Shown here piece after piece: positions 34,508-43,688 of a stretch of DNA of 64,000 nt. The stretch comes from Elusimicrobiota bacterium (GTDB taxonomy: Bacteria > Elusimicrobiota > Elusimicrobia > FEN-1173): assembly GCA_016715645.1 (NCBI GenBank), contig JADJZR010000012.1, positions 62,001-126,000 on the forward strand, written 5' to 3'. The translations under genes were made by a program, and so were the position numbers. Positions within the stretch are counted from its first letter, which is position 1; every line of letters begins with the position of its first letter. The notes under the pieces are model-generated. The model worked only from the letters and a program-made list of their open reading frames with translations, had not been told where the DNA came from and ran no database searches.

Positions 34508-35822
34508 GGTTGGTATTCCTTCCCTCGTGGAGACCCTGCCCCATCAGCCGGGGGTCTATCTCATGCGCGATCGGGCTGGAACCATCCTCTATATCGGCAA
34601 AGCCATCGATTTGCGTAAACGGGTGGCCCACTATTTCCGTCCCGACGTGGAACCCAAAATCCGCGCCCTCATGGCTGAAGTTCGCCACATCGACTACATC
34701 TCCGCCGCTGGAGAGCGCGACGCCCTGGTCATTGAACAACGGCTCATTCAACGCCATCAACCCCTCTACAACACCATGTGGAAAGATGGAAAAACTTACC
34801 CTTACGTGTCATTGACGGTGAACGAGGATTTTCCCCGCCTGCGGCTGACGCGATCGCGCCGTCGGGACGGCGCCCTCTATTTTGGCCCCTACCCCAACGT
34901 GCGGGCTGTGCGGCATTTGCTCGATTGGGTATGGCGGCGGCGTTTTTTTTCCTTAAGGCCGTGCGATTTGGATATTCGTGAAGGCCATCCGTTGACCTAT
35001 GAAAAAGTCAAGTCGTGCCTTTACTTGCACACGGGCGAATGTCCCGCGCCCTGTTTGGGTCGCGTGTCGCGCGATGACTACGGCCGGATCGTGGAACGGG
35101 CTCGCCTGTTTTTCGCCGGAAAAAACGCGGACCTTCTCGCTACCTGGCACGACGAAATGAAAGACGCCGCCCGCCGATTGGATTTTGAGCGGGCCGCCCA
35201 ACTGCGCGACAGTTTGGAAGCGTTGAACCATATTCGGGAACCCGTGACGTTCCGATCCTTAAAAGAAGAAGATGTGAAAGGCCGACTGGAAACGTCCCGC
35301 GCTTTGCAGGACCTTCAAACCGCTTTGGGTTTACCCCGGCCTCCGGTGCGCATTGAGTGTTTCGATATTTCCCATATCCAGGGGGTCGAAACCGTGGCGT
35401 CCATGGTGTGTTTTGAGCGGGGGCTCCCTTTAAAAAGCGGTTACCGGAAATTTAAAATCAAAACCGTGGCCGGCGTAGACGATTTTGCCTCCATGGCCGA
35501 AGTGGTGGAACGGCGCTACCGTCGCGTCAAAAACGAGAATTTGCCCTGGCCCGATTTGGTGTTGATCGACGGCGGGCCCGGCCAGCTGAGCGCGGCGCGC
35601 CAGGCCCTGGCCCGGGTGACCGCTCGGCCGATTCCACTCGCGGCCCTGGCCAAACGCGACGAAGAGGTGTTTTTGCCCGACCGGTCCGAGCCTGTCCGCC
35701 TTTCTAAAGACTCTCCAGCCCTGCACGTGTTGCAACGGGCTCGGGACGAAGCCCATCGGTTTGCCGTGGGATTTCACCGCGCGCGTCGGTCAAAAGCCGT
35801 TTTTCAGGAAAAGAAATCGTGA
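34497..35822 (+). CDS. uvrC: UvrC excinuclease subunit lacking the C-terminal HhH domain
   Basis: The nuclease of nucleotide excision repair. Present are the GIY-YIG domain (GVYLMRDRAGTILYIGKAIDLRKRVAHYF), the UVR UvrB-binding motif (DAARRLDFERAAQLRDSLEAL) and the RNase H-like 5'-nuclease (RIECFDISHIQG, LVLIDGGPGQLSAA, RDEAHRFAVGFHR). At 441 residues it is about 150 shorter than usual; it stops directly after the nuclease domain with no helix-hairpin-helix tail, and no frame behind it encodes one. Either the tail was lost or this is a UvrC-like variant. It is coupled to the ogt-like gene (GTGA). Confidence 0.88.
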   Translation: MPAEVGIPSLVETLPHQPGVYLMRDRAGTILYIGKAIDLRKRVAHYFRPDVEPKIRALMAEVRHIDYISAAGERDALVIEQRLIQRHQPLYNTMWKDGKTYPYVSLTVNEDFPRLRLTRSRRRDGALYFGPYPNVRAVRHLLDWVWRRRFFSLRPCDLDIREGHPLTYEKVKSCLYLHTGECPAPCLGRVSRDDYGRIVERARLFFAGKNADLLATWHDEMKDAARRLDFERAAQLRDSLEALNHIREPVTFRSLKEEDVKGRLETSRALQDLQTALGLPRPPVRIECFDISHIQGVETVASMVCFERGLPLKSGYRKFKIKTVAGVDDFASMAEVVERRYRRVKNENLPWPDLVLIDGGPGQLSAARQALARVTARPIPLAALAKRDEEVFLPDRSEPVRLSKDSPALHVLQRARDEAHRFAVGFHRARRSKAVFQEKKS

Positions 35823-36118
35823 GCCTCCCTCACCCTGTTTTGGACGGCATGAAAAAATACTCGCTTTTTTATCAGTCCGTTTGGCGCGCTTGCGCCGAAA
35901 TCCCACAGGGCGAAACCCGTACTTACGGGTGGATCGCTCGTCGCATCGGAAAGCCCGGCGCCGCTCGAGCTGTCGGGCGCGCGTTGGGAGCCAACCCGTT
36001 CGCCCCGATCATCCCGTGCCACCGGGTGGTCCGATCCGATGGCGGGTGGGGGGGGTATTCCGCTCCCGGGGGCGTTGCGGCCAAGCGGCGACTTATAGAG
36101 CAAGAGAAAAAGTGTTAG
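35819..36118 (+). CDS. ogt: O6-alkylguanine-DNA alkyltransferase, catalytic domain only
   Basis: 99 residues comprising just the DNA-binding/active-site domain: YQSVWRACAEIPQGETRTYGWIARRIG, ARAVGRALGANPFAPIIPCHRVVRSDGGWGGYSAPGG. The acceptor cysteine in PCHRV is present, so it could be a true methyltransferase rather than an alkyltransferase-like protein (which has Trp there). The N-terminal domain of Ada/Ogt is missing. The overlap with uvrC makes a two-gene DNA-repair unit, in line with the known link of such small proteins to excision repair. Confidence 0.88.
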   Translation: MSLPHPVLDGMKKYSLFYQSVWRACAEIPQGETRTYGWIARRIGKPGAARAVGRALGANPFAPIIPCHRVVRSDGGWGGYSAPGGVAAKRRLIEQEKKC

Positions 36119-36147
36119 GATTCAAAACGCCGATTGAAGGAGGCAAC

Positions 36148-37011
36148 GTGAAAGGGATCATTTTAGCGGGTGGGTCGGGAACACGGTTATACCCGTTGAC
36201 TCGGGCCATCAGCAAACAGTTGGTTCCGATTTACGATAAGCCGATGATTTATTATCCCCTTTCCGTTTTGATGCTGGCGGGGATTCGGGACATTTTGATC
36301 ATTACCACGCCCCACGAACAGGATGGGTTCAAGCGCCTGTTGGGCGACGGGGCGTGGATTGGACTGCGCCTTTCTTACGCGGTTCAACCGAACCCCGGAG
36401 GGTTAGCCCAGGCTTTTACCATTGGGCGCACATTTGTAGGCTCTGATAGCGTGTCGCTGGTTTTGGGTGACAACATTTTTTACGGCCATGGGTTGGTGGA
36501 CGATTTGCGCCGCGCTGTCGCGCTCAAAAAAGGCGCCACCGTCTTCGCCTATCAGGTCCGGACACCCGAAGACTACGGCGTCGTGGAATTTGATTCCCAG
36601 GGCCGCGCCGTGTCGTTGGAAGAAAAACCCAAATCGCCCAAATCTAACTTCGCTGTCACAGGCCTTTACTTTTACGACAACCGGGTGTTGGACGTGGCCG
36701 ACCGATTGAAACCGTCCGTTCGCGGGGAGCTGGAAATCACCGATGTGAACCGAGCTTACCTGGAATGGGGCGATCTTCACGTGGTACGGTTCGGGCGCGG
36801 GGTTGCTTGGCTGGACACCGGCACCCACGAGTCGTTGCTTCAATCCGCCGTCTTTATTCAAACCATTCAGGATCGTCAAGGTTTGCGCGTGGCGTGTCTG
36901 GAAGAAATTGCCTATTCCCAGGGGTACATCACCGCCGACCAACTGCGGGCTTTGGCCGCGCCCATGCAAAAAAACGATTACGGCCGATACCTTCTCCGAC
37001 TTTTGGAGTGA
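36148..37011 (+). CDS. rfbA: Glucose-1-phosphate thymidylyltransferase
   Basis: Makes dTDP-glucose, the first step to dTDP-rhamnose and other deoxysugars. The start is GTG 36148 after GGAGG. MKGIILAGGSGTRLYPLTRAISKQLVPIYDKPMIYYPLSVLMLAGI is the nucleotide-binding signature, then LVLGDNIFYGHG, EDYGVVEFD, ALEEKPKSPKSN-like VSLEEKPKSPKSNFAVTGLYFYD and GVAWLDTGTHESLLQSAVFI. 287 residues is normal. rfbB/C/D are not in the window, so the pathway continues elsewhere. Confidence 0.95.
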   Translation: MKGIILAGGSGTRLYPLTRAISKQLVPIYDKPMIYYPLSVLMLAGIRDILIITTPHEQDGFKRLLGDGAWIGLRLSYAVQPNPGGLAQAFTIGRTFVGSDSVSLVLGDNIFYGHGLVDDLRRAVALKKGATVFAYQVRTPEDYGVVEFDSQGRAVSLEEKPKSPKSNFAVTGLYFYDNRVLDVADRLKPSVRGELEITDVNRAYLEWGDLHVVRFGRGVAWLDTGTHESLLQSAVFIQTIQDRQGLRVACLEEIAYSQGYITADQLRALAAPMQKNDYGRYLLRLLE

Positions 37012-37026
37012 TATAATCCCCGGGCG

Positions 37027-37100
37027 GGGCCCGTAGCTCAGGTGGATGGAGCACTCGCCTTCTAAGCGAGGGGACGGCGGTTCGAGTCCGCCCGGGCCCG
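37027..37100 (+). tRNA. tRNA-Arg (anticodon UCU)
   Basis: A 74-nt cloverleaf. The acceptor GGGCCCG (37027-37033) pairs with CGGGCCC (37093-37099), the D stem is GCTC/GAGC, the anticodon stem is CTCGC/GCGAG with loop CTTCTAA (anticodon UCU, reads AGA/AGG), and the T arm is GGCGG TTCGAGT CCGCC. CCA is not encoded. It sits just after rfbA. Confidence 0.93.
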
Positions 37101-37132
37101 GATTTTACATCGAATCCCGAGGTTTCACCGAA

Positions 37133-37552
37133 ATGTCCGGCTATTTTGAGGTGATTATGGAATCCATCGTTAAAATTTTGCTTGGGTTGAGTTTGATGGG
37201 ATTGAGTTTGGCGTATCTCTATCGTCCCTCCCTTATTTTGCGGCTCAATGCGTGGGTGAGGGTGTTTTTGTTCAACGACGCCTATTTGCTTCACCACCGG
37301 CGCCGGTGGGGTCTGTTGGCGTTCTTGGCCGGCATTTTGTTTCTTTATTCGGGCCTGTTGAACACGATCCCGCGGGCTCCCTCAGGTCCGGATCCGGTGG
37401 AATCGGGATACAGCGCCTTCTATGCGGGTCGGTTTGACGACTCGGCGGCCATTGCCGATCAAATTCTTCAAGGCGAACCCGGCAATCGCCACGCGGAATT
37501 TCTCTTGCGTGTGTCCCGTCTCTTCAAGCTCAAAACGAAATCGCCCCGTTGA
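37133..37552 (+). CDS. Small membrane protein of unknown function
   Basis: About 139 residues with two membrane segments (SIVKILLGLSLMGLSLAYLY at roughly 10-30 and RRRWGLLAFLAGILFLYSGLL at roughly 57-77) and a short C-terminal tail with a TPR-like helix pair (SAFYAGRFDDSAAIADQILQGEPGNRHAEFLLRV). The start at ATG 37133 follows GAGG; ATG 37157 is an alternative. It is followed by pmbA with a 4-base overlap (TTGA). I do not recognise the family. Confidence 0.65.
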   Translation: MSGYFEVIMESIVKILLGLSLMGLSLAYLYRPSLILRLNAWVRVFLFNDAYLLHHRRRWGLLAFLAGILFLYSGLLNTIPRAPSGPDPVESGYSAFYAGRFDDSAAIADQILQGEPGNRHAEFLLRVSRLFKLKTKSPR

Positions 37553-38937
37553 CGTTGCCTTTGACTCTTTTCCCCGACGACCTTTTACGAAAAACACACT
37601 CACTCGTGCGGGCGATTCATCCCCGCGGGTGGGACGTGGAATTGTTTTGGGAAGAAGAACAGCAATGGGAACAGACCTGGGCCGAAGGACGTCGGAAAGA
37701 TCGTTCGTTCGGGGTCGGATCCGGTTTGGCGGTGCGGGTTGTTAAAAATGGCCGGTGGGGGTTCGCCAGCGGAACCGACACCTCGATGGCGGGAGTGCGG
37801 TCCCTCTTCGATCGGGCCTGTGCGGCCGGTCAATCGGTCAATGCCGATCCGGCGCGGGTTCTGCCGCACCCGGTCCGGGGCCTTTCGGCAACAGCGGGCG
37901 ATTTGAACAAAAGGGCCGCCGTGCGGTCGGTTGAGGCGGGGGAAAAAAAATCCGCCGACGAAGTGTGGGACCTGTTAAAACGCTTGGAACGAAGGGCTCT
38001 GGATGGCGATCGGCGCATGAAAAAGGCTCTCGGTCTCTCGTTTCATGAAGCACGGGGCGTTCGCGCCTTGGTCAGCTCGGTGGGAATAGCGATGGCTGAA
38101 CCCTGGAAAGCGGTGTCGTTTTCCGGCGAACTGTTGGGCGCGAACGGCACCGAAACCGAAACCGCTTGGGGGTCCGCCGAAGCGATTGAGTGGGAGCGAC
38201 TGAATCCCGAAAAAGTGGTGGACGATGTTCGGGCGCGGTTGGTGACGTCGTTTGGAGCGAAGCCGTTGGCGTCCGGGACATGGACAATTTTGGTCAGCCC
38301 GCGGGTCGGGGTGGATTTGATGGAACTTCTTTCCCAGGCGGTTTTGGGGGACGCGGTGGAAAAGGGCCGGTCGTTTTTGGCTCGGCGTTTGGGTCGAAAA
38401 GCGGTGTCGTCCAAGGTCACCGTCATCGACGACGGGCGTTTGCCTCACGGGGTGGCCACGCGTGTGTGGGACGACGAAGGGGTTCCCCAACGGCGCACGC
38501 CTGTGGTGATGGAGGGACGGCTTCTGACTTTTCTGCACGACACCGCCTCGGCCCGCCGGGCTCGCGTGGTGTCCACGGGCAACGCGTCTCGACCGGGACG
38601 CGAAGGGCCCCCGTCGCCGGGGACCACGAATTTTTATCTTCAGCCGGGCCCCTGGACCGATGCCGCTTTGTACCAGGACACCGCGAAAGCCTTTGAGGTG
38701 CGCGATGTAATCGGCATGCACACCGCCGACCCGGTGAGCGGCGATTTTTCTGTGGGCGCGGCGGGATTGTTGTGGGAAAAAGGTCAAGTGCGCCGGGCTG
38801 TGCGGGGTGTGACCCTTTCGGGCAATTTGTTGGATTTGTTGGCGGGCGTGGACGCGGTGGCCAACGAGGTGGTTTGGCAGGGGGCCTTTGGGTCTCCTCT
38901 GTTTCGGGTGAAGGGGCTGTCCGTTGGCGGGCATTGA
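37549..38937 (+). CDS. pmbA: TldD/PmbA family protein (PmbA-type)
   Basis: 462 residues. VRVVKNGRWGFASGTD in the N-terminal domain and, in the C-terminal domain, VIDDGRLPHGVATRVWDDEGVPQRRTPVVMEGRLLTFLHDT, PGTTNFYLQPG and DPVSGDFSVGAAGLLWEKG are family signatures. The metal-binding HExxH of TldD is absent, as in PmbA. In E. coli TldD-PmbA form a protease that matures microcin B17 and degrades the antitoxin CcdA. No tldD lies in the window. TTG start, 4-base overlap with the previous gene. Confidence 0.88.
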   Translation: MTLPLTLFPDDLLRKTHSLVRAIHPRGWDVELFWEEEQQWEQTWAEGRRKDRSFGVGSGLAVRVVKNGRWGFASGTDTSMAGVRSLFDRACAAGQSVNADPARVLPHPVRGLSATAGDLNKRAAVRSVEAGEKKSADEVWDLLKRLERRALDGDRRMKKALGLSFHEARGVRALVSSVGIAMAEPWKAVSFSGELLGANGTETETAWGSAEAIEWERLNPEKVVDDVRARLVTSFGAKPLASGTWTILVSPRVGVDLMELLSQAVLGDAVEKGRSFLARRLGRKAVSSKVTVIDDGRLPHGVATRVWDDEGVPQRRTPVVMEGRLLTFLHDTASARRARVVSTGNASRPGREGPPSPGTTNFYLQPGPWTDAALYQDTAKAFEVRDVIGMHTADPVSGDFSVGAAGLLWEKGQVRRAVRGVTLSGNLLDLLAGVDAVANEVVWQGAFGSPLFRVKGLSVGGH

Positions 38938-39844
38938 TTCATTTTTTTCTCAGGACGGCCCAACCGTTCGGCGGTTTGGGGTGGTAGGCTGGCCGTTGGA
39001 TTATTCCCTGTCGCCGGCGATGCACAACGCGGCTTTAACCCAGTTCGGTATTCCCGCGGTGTATCGGGCCTTGCGCGTTTCACCCGACGATTGGCCCGAA
39101 TTTGCGCGGCAATTGAAAACACCCGGTGCGTCCCCTTTGGAAGGGTTCAACGTGACCGTTCCTCATAAAGAAAGGGTCTTGGCCCTGGCCTGCGCGTTGA
39201 CGGACACCGCATCCCTCTGCGGTTCGGCCAACACGATGATCCGCACCCCGGACGGATGGCGGGCCGATAACACGGACGCTCCCGGTTTGGCGGAAGACTT
39301 GAAAGCCCTTCAAATGTGCTGGAAAGACAAAAACGTGGTGCTGGCCGGGGCCGGGGGAGCGGCGCGGTCGGCGTTGCTGACCGTGGCCACGGGGTCCGAC
39401 CGGGCCCAGCGCGTGATTCTTGTGAACCGGTCCCGAGATCGGGCCGAGGGATTGGTTAAGGAATTTCAGTCCCGGCTTGAGTTGTCGGAGTTGGTGGTTT
39501 GCTCGGATGGCGCAGGTGCGCTGGCCTCGGCGGACTTGATCATTAATGCCACCTCGTTGGGGCTTAAACCTGAGGATCCCGTTCCGGTGCCCCTGGAGCG
39601 GATTCGATCTGGAATGGCGGTTTACGACATGGTTTATCACCGGGAAACGCCGTTGGTTCGCGGGGCGCGGTCGGTGGGTGCCCGTGCGGCGGGGGGAAAG
39701 GGCATGTTGGTCAACCAAGGGGCCTTGGCCTTTGAACGGTGGTTCGAAACCGATTTGAAAAAGGTACACTATACCCCTCGTTTGTTGAGAGAAATCATGG
39801 GCCGCGCGTTTGACGCCGCCCTCAATGAAAGGACCCAACCGTGA
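38924..39844 (+). CDS. aroE: Shikimate dehydrogenase
   Basis: NADPH-dependent reduction of 3-dehydroshikimate. 306 residues from TTG 38924. GWPLDYSLSPAMHNAAL (substrate site), GFNVTVPHKERVL with the catalytic Lys, DNTDAPGLAEDL, GAGGAARSALL (nucleotide loop), LVNRSRDRAE, INATSLGLKP and DMVYHRETPLVRGARSVGA match the family. First of the clustered aroE-aroC-aroK-aroB. It overlaps pmbA by 14 bases and aroC by 4. Confidence 0.95.
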   Translation: MAGIDSFFSQDGPTVRRFGVVGWPLDYSLSPAMHNAALTQFGIPAVYRALRVSPDDWPEFARQLKTPGASPLEGFNVTVPHKERVLALACALTDTASLCGSANTMIRTPDGWRADNTDAPGLAEDLKALQMCWKDKNVVLAGAGGAARSALLTVATGSDRAQRVILVNRSRDRAEGLVKEFQSRLELSELVVCSDGAGALASADLIINATSLGLKPEDPVPVPLERIRSGMAVYDMVYHRETPLVRGARSVGARAAGGKGMLVNQGALAFERWFETDLKKVHYTPRLLREIMGRAFDAALNERTQP

Positions 39845-41003
39845 TCCGATACGCCACCGCAGGAGAGTCCCATGGGCCGAGTTTAACGGCCATTCTGGAA
39901 GGCATCCCCGCCGGACTTGTTGTGACCGAAGCCTACGTGAACCAGCAGTTGGCCCGGCGCCAATACAGTTTCGGCCGCGGGGAACGTCTGCAATACATCG
40001 AGAAAGACCAGGCGCGGATTCTGTCCGGCGTTCGTTGGGGGGAAACGTTGGGGTCGCCCATCACGTTCCACATTGAAAACAAAGATTGGGAAAACTGGGA
40101 AAAAATCATGTCGGTCTCGGCGGAAGACCGCCAAGAAAAGTTTCGGCTCACCCGCCCGCGGCCGGGCCACGCGGATTTGGCGGGGGTGTTGAAGTTCGAT
40201 CGAAAGGATACGCGAGATATTTTGGAACGGGCTTCGGCCCGGGAAACCGCCGCTCGCACGGCGGTGGGCGCCGTGTGCCGCCGGTTGTTGGAAGAGGTGG
40301 GCGTGAAAATTTATTCCTGGGTGGAAGAAATTGGAACCGTCGTGGCCCGCACGGCGGAGCTGGGGGTGGAAGAAGCTTTTGCCCTGGCGGAAAAGTCCCC
40401 CGTGCGGTGCCCGGACAAAAAGGCCGAAGAAAAAATGATGGATGCCATTAAAGACGCGAAAGCGAATGGCGACACACTGGGCGGGGTGTACACGGTGGTG
40501 GCCACGGGGTGCCCGGTGGGGTTGGGCAACCACACCCAATGGGACTTAAAGCTGGACGGCCGACTGGCCCAGGCCATTTTGTCGATTCAAGCCCATAAAG
40601 GGGTGGAAATGGGCCGGGGCTTTGAGATGGCGCGGCGAAAAGGCTCGGACCTTCACGACGAAATCCATTACAAGCAGGGACGGGGTTTTTTCGGGAAAGT
40701 AACAACGCCGGCGGTATTGAGGGCGGAATGACCAACGGCGAGCCGGTCGTGGTGCGGGCCGCGATTAAACCGTTGGCCTCGCTTCGCAAGCCCCTTCGGT
40801 CGGTGAACATCCTGACAAAAAATGAAATGACGGCGGAAATTGTTCGTTCCGACGTCTGTCCGGTGGCCAGCGCGGCGGTGATCGGGGAAGCGGTGGCGGC
40901 GATCACCCTGGCCCAGGCGCTGGTTGAAAAGTTTGGGTCCGATTCGGTGCGCGAACTTCAAGATCACTGGACGCGCTATCAAGACCATTTGCGGCAGTAT
41001 TAA
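39841..41003 (+). CDS. aroC: Chorismate synthase, frameshifted at a slippery run
   Basis: Last common enzyme of the shikimate pathway (EPSP to chorismate, FMN-dependent). The first frame gives RYATAGESHGPSLTAILEGIPAG, RRQYSFGRGERLQYIE, FRLTRPRPGHADLAG and RASARETAARTAVGAVCRRLL, then goes out of frame after KQGRGFF. The second frame resumes RESNNAGGIEGGMTNGEPVV and KPLRSVNI to the stop at 41003, so nothing but phase is lost. The join is at T 40686-40691, read ggT TTT TTC, a phased -1 slippery heptamer. A missing T or programmed -1 frameshifting would both restore the protein (about 387 residues). Confidence 0.9.
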
Positions 41004-41024
41004 CCGAACACTTCCCGCGATGGA

Positions 41025-41540
41025 ATGAACATTGTTTTGATCGGGTTTATGGCGACGGGAAAATCCGCCGTGGGTCGGCGCGTGGCCGAACGGTTGGGCT
41101 GGTCTTTTTTTGACACCGACGACATGATCGAACGCCAGACCGGACACACGATCGCCGATTTGTTCGCAAAAGGGGGCGAAGACGCGTTTCGGGAGTTGGA
41201 ATCTAAAACGGTGTCTTTGGTCGCCCTGATGGACAAAGCGGTCATTGCCACGGGGGGCGGGGTACCGTTGCGACCCGACAACATGGACGAGCTGGAACGC
41301 AACGGCCGGGTGGTCTTATTGACCGCGTCGCCGGAGACCATTATAAAACGACTCAATTTGGGCGCGGTTCCCCGGCCGCTTCTGGCGGGGGCTGACCCGG
41401 CGGCACGGGTGAAGAAATTGTTGGCCCAACGCCAATCGGTTTACGCCCGAAATTCCCTCACGGTTTCCACCGATGGCCTCGATGAAAAGCAAGTGGTGGA
41501 TCTTATCGTGAAATGGGCAAAACAAGAGGATTGGGTGTGA
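41025..41540 (+). CDS. aroK: Shikimate kinase
   Basis: 171 residues. P-loop LIGFMATGKSAVGRRVA, shikimate-binding FFDTDDMIERQTG, the FRELESKT region, ATGGGVPLRPDN, and lid Arg in RPLLAG. Phosphorylates shikimate. ATG at 41025. It overlaps aroB by 4 bases (GTGA). Confidence 0.95.
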   Translation: MNIVLIGFMATGKSAVGRRVAERLGWSFFDTDDMIERQTGHTIADLFAKGGEDAFRELESKTVSLVALMDKAVIATGGGVPLRPDNMDELERNGRVVLLTASPETIIKRLNLGAVPRPLLAGADPAARVKKLLAQRQSVYARNSLTVSTDGLDEKQVVDLIVKWAKQEDWV

Positions 41541-42601
41541 AAAAAATAGGAACCATTCATATCGGAGCGAGGCTGGACGATGTGGGCCGGACGTTGGCGG
41601 CCCGCCTGGAACCCGGGCGTGCCTTGGTGGTCAGCCCAACGCCGGTGGCCCGCCGATGGGCGTCCCCCTTGCTGGCGGGGCTTCGGCGGTCGGGGTTTGA
41701 TCCATCGATGGCCTTGATCGCGGATGGCGAGCGGCACAAAACCCTGTCCACGGTGGAAAAACTTTATGGTCGGGCCTTGGCGGCGCGGTTGGACCGTCGG
41801 TCGGTTGTGATCGCCCTGGGCGGCGGCGTGGCGGGCGACATGGCCGGTTTTGTGGCGGCCACTTACATGAGAGGCGTTCCCTTCGTTCAATGCCCAACGA
41901 CGTTGCTGGCGATGGTGGACGCTTCCATCGGAGGAAAAACCGGTGTGGATTTGCCGGAAGGCAAAAATCTGGTGGGGGCTTTTTGGCAACCTGCCTTGGT
42001 GTGCATGGACCTGCGCGTATTAAAAACGTTGCCCGATCGGCACTGGCGGACCGGGATGGCCGAAGTCATTAAGTACGGTCTCATGGCGGACCCGCGCCTG
42101 TGGGCCCGGCTGGAAAAAAGCGATTTGCCGACACTGAAAAAGAACCCCCGATTTCTCGAACAGGTGGTGGCGGTTTCCGCGGGGATCAAAGCCGACGTGG
42201 TGGCCCGTGACGAGCGGGAAACCACCGGGTTGCGCGCCACGTTGAATTTGGGGCACACCTTCGCCCACGCGATCGAAACGGTGTCCGGATACACGCGCTA
42301 TACCCATGGGGAAGCCGTGGCCATCGGTTTGTGCGCGGCGGCTCGTTTGGGGGCTCGCATGGGATTGTTTCCTCCGGCGGACATCAAACGGGTGGACGAG
42401 CTGGTTCGGCGTTGGGGCCTTCCGGTCCGGGTCAACCGCCCGTTGTCTCGGGCGGGCATTTTGGCGGCCATGGGGCGCGACAAAAAGGCGCTCAAGGGCG
42501 GGTTTCGGTTTGTGGTGCCGACGGGGATCGGGCGGGCCAAAGTCGTCGGTGGTGTGGCGGCGAACGATCTGGCGGGGGTCTTGGACGAGGTGGGCCTGTG
42601 A
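41537..42601 (+). CDS. aroB: 3-dehydroquinate synthase
   Basis: 354 residues from GTG 41537. NAD-dependent cyclisation of DAHP. GERHKTLSTVEKLYGRAL, VIALGGGVAGDMAGFVAATYMRGVPFVQCPTTLLAMVDASIGGKTGVDLPEGKNLVGAFWQP, EVIKYGLMADP and NLGHTFAHAIE (zinc ligands) are all intact. Enzyme two of the shikimate pathway. It overlaps both neighbours by 4 bases. Confidence 0.95.
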   Translation: MKKIGTIHIGARLDDVGRTLAARLEPGRALVVSPTPVARRWASPLLAGLRRSGFDPSMALIADGERHKTLSTVEKLYGRALAARLDRRSVVIALGGGVAGDMAGFVAATYMRGVPFVQCPTTLLAMVDASIGGKTGVDLPEGKNLVGAFWQPALVCMDLRVLKTLPDRHWRTGMAEVIKYGLMADPRLWARLEKSDLPTLKKNPRFLEQVVAVSAGIKADVVARDERETTGLRATLNLGHTFAHAIETVSGYTRYTHGEAVAIGLCAAARLGARMGLFPPADIKRVDELVRRWGLPVRVNRPLSRAGILAAMGRDKKALKGGFRFVVPTGIGRAKVVGGVAANDLAGVLDEVGL

Positions 42602-43665
42602 TTCCTCTCAATCAAAAATTGAGTCCAACGGTTTTTCGCGACCGGCGAAACCGGCTGGCGGATCTGTTGGAAAAGAAAAAGTTGGACGGGTATTTTTTCT
42701 CGAGCCCGGCCGATCTTTATTATTTGACCGGGTTTCAATCGGAAGGATTCTACGGGTTGGCCACGGGGCGGGGAATGTGGTTGTTTGTGTCGGCGTTGCT
42801 GGCCGGGCAGGTCCGGGAAAGCGCGCCCGGGTGTCGGCTGGTGATGGGAAAACGGCTCTCTTTGTCCGTGGAAACGTTAATGAAAAAATTCCGGTTTCGG
42901 CGGGTGGGGTTTGATCCCGACCAGTTGATCTATCGGTTGGGGGACGTTCTCAAAAAGAAAGGTCTTGTCCCCAGCCCGAACGTGTTGGAAGAGTTGCGGA
43001 TCGTCAAAGGCGTCGAAGAGTTGGCGTTGTTGCGCAGAGCCTGTCGGATCACCGCCCAAACCGTGGCGGACCTGATCCCTCGGGTTCGGCTGGGACAGAC
43101 GGAACGGGAACTGGCCTGGCGGGTGGCTGATCAATTTCACCAACGCGGGGCGGTGGGGATCGGATTCGATTTGATCGCGGCGGTGGGCTCGAACACGGCG
43201 TTGCCCCATCACATCCCAGGGGAGGCCCGGTTGGCGAAGGGGAGTCCGGTCCTGTTTGATGTGGGATGCCGGGTCGGGGCTTACCGGTCCGACTTGACCC
43301 GCTCGTTCTATTACGGTAAAATTCCGTCGATTTACCGACGAGTTCATGCTATCGTGGCGGCGGCGCAAAAAGCTGGGATGGATCAGGTGAAGCCGGGGTC
43401 CACGGGCGGACGTGTGGACGGGGCCACGCGCGGGGTCATTCATCGGGCGGGGTACGGCAAACAGTTTGTGCACAGCACGGGCCACGGGGTGGGCATCGAT
43501 ATCCACGAACCGCCTTGGATGCGTCCCAAAAATCCCGGTGTGTTGGCGCCGGGGATGGTTCTGACCGTCGAACCAGGCATTTATTTGCCGGGCCGGTTCG
43601 GGGTCCGGATCGAAGACACCTTGTTGGTCACCGCCGACGGCCACGAACGGCTCACCGTTGAATAA
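42598..43665 (+). CDS. M24 aminopeptidase P / Xaa-Pro dipeptidase
   Basis: 355 residues from GTG 42598. A creatinase-like N-terminal domain (FRDRRNRLADLLEKKKLDGYFFSSPADLYYLTGFQSEG) precedes the pita-bread metal site: LFDVGCRVGAYRSDLTRSFYYG (two Asp), STGHGVGIDIHEPPW (His), LTVEPGIYLPGRFGVRIEDTLLVT (two Glu). It cleaves X-Pro bonds. Its position before efp-accB-accC is the classic bacterial order (yqhT-efp in Bacillus). Confidence 0.92.
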   Translation: MIPLNQKLSPTVFRDRRNRLADLLEKKKLDGYFFSSPADLYYLTGFQSEGFYGLATGRGMWLFVSALLAGQVRESAPGCRLVMGKRLSLSVETLMKKFRFRRVGFDPDQLIYRLGDVLKKKGLVPSPNVLEELRIVKGVEELALLRRACRITAQTVADLIPRVRLGQTERELAWRVADQFHQRGAVGIGFDLIAAVGSNTALPHHIPGEARLAKGSPVLFDVGCRVGAYRSDLTRSFYYGKIPSIYRRVHAIVAAAQKAGMDQVKPGSTGGRVDGATRGVIHRAGYGKQFVHSTGHGVGIDIHEPPWMRPKNPGVLAPGMVLTVEPGIYLPGRFGVRIEDTLLVTADGHERLTVE

Positions 43666-43688
43666 TTTTAATACTCAAAGGGGAACAC

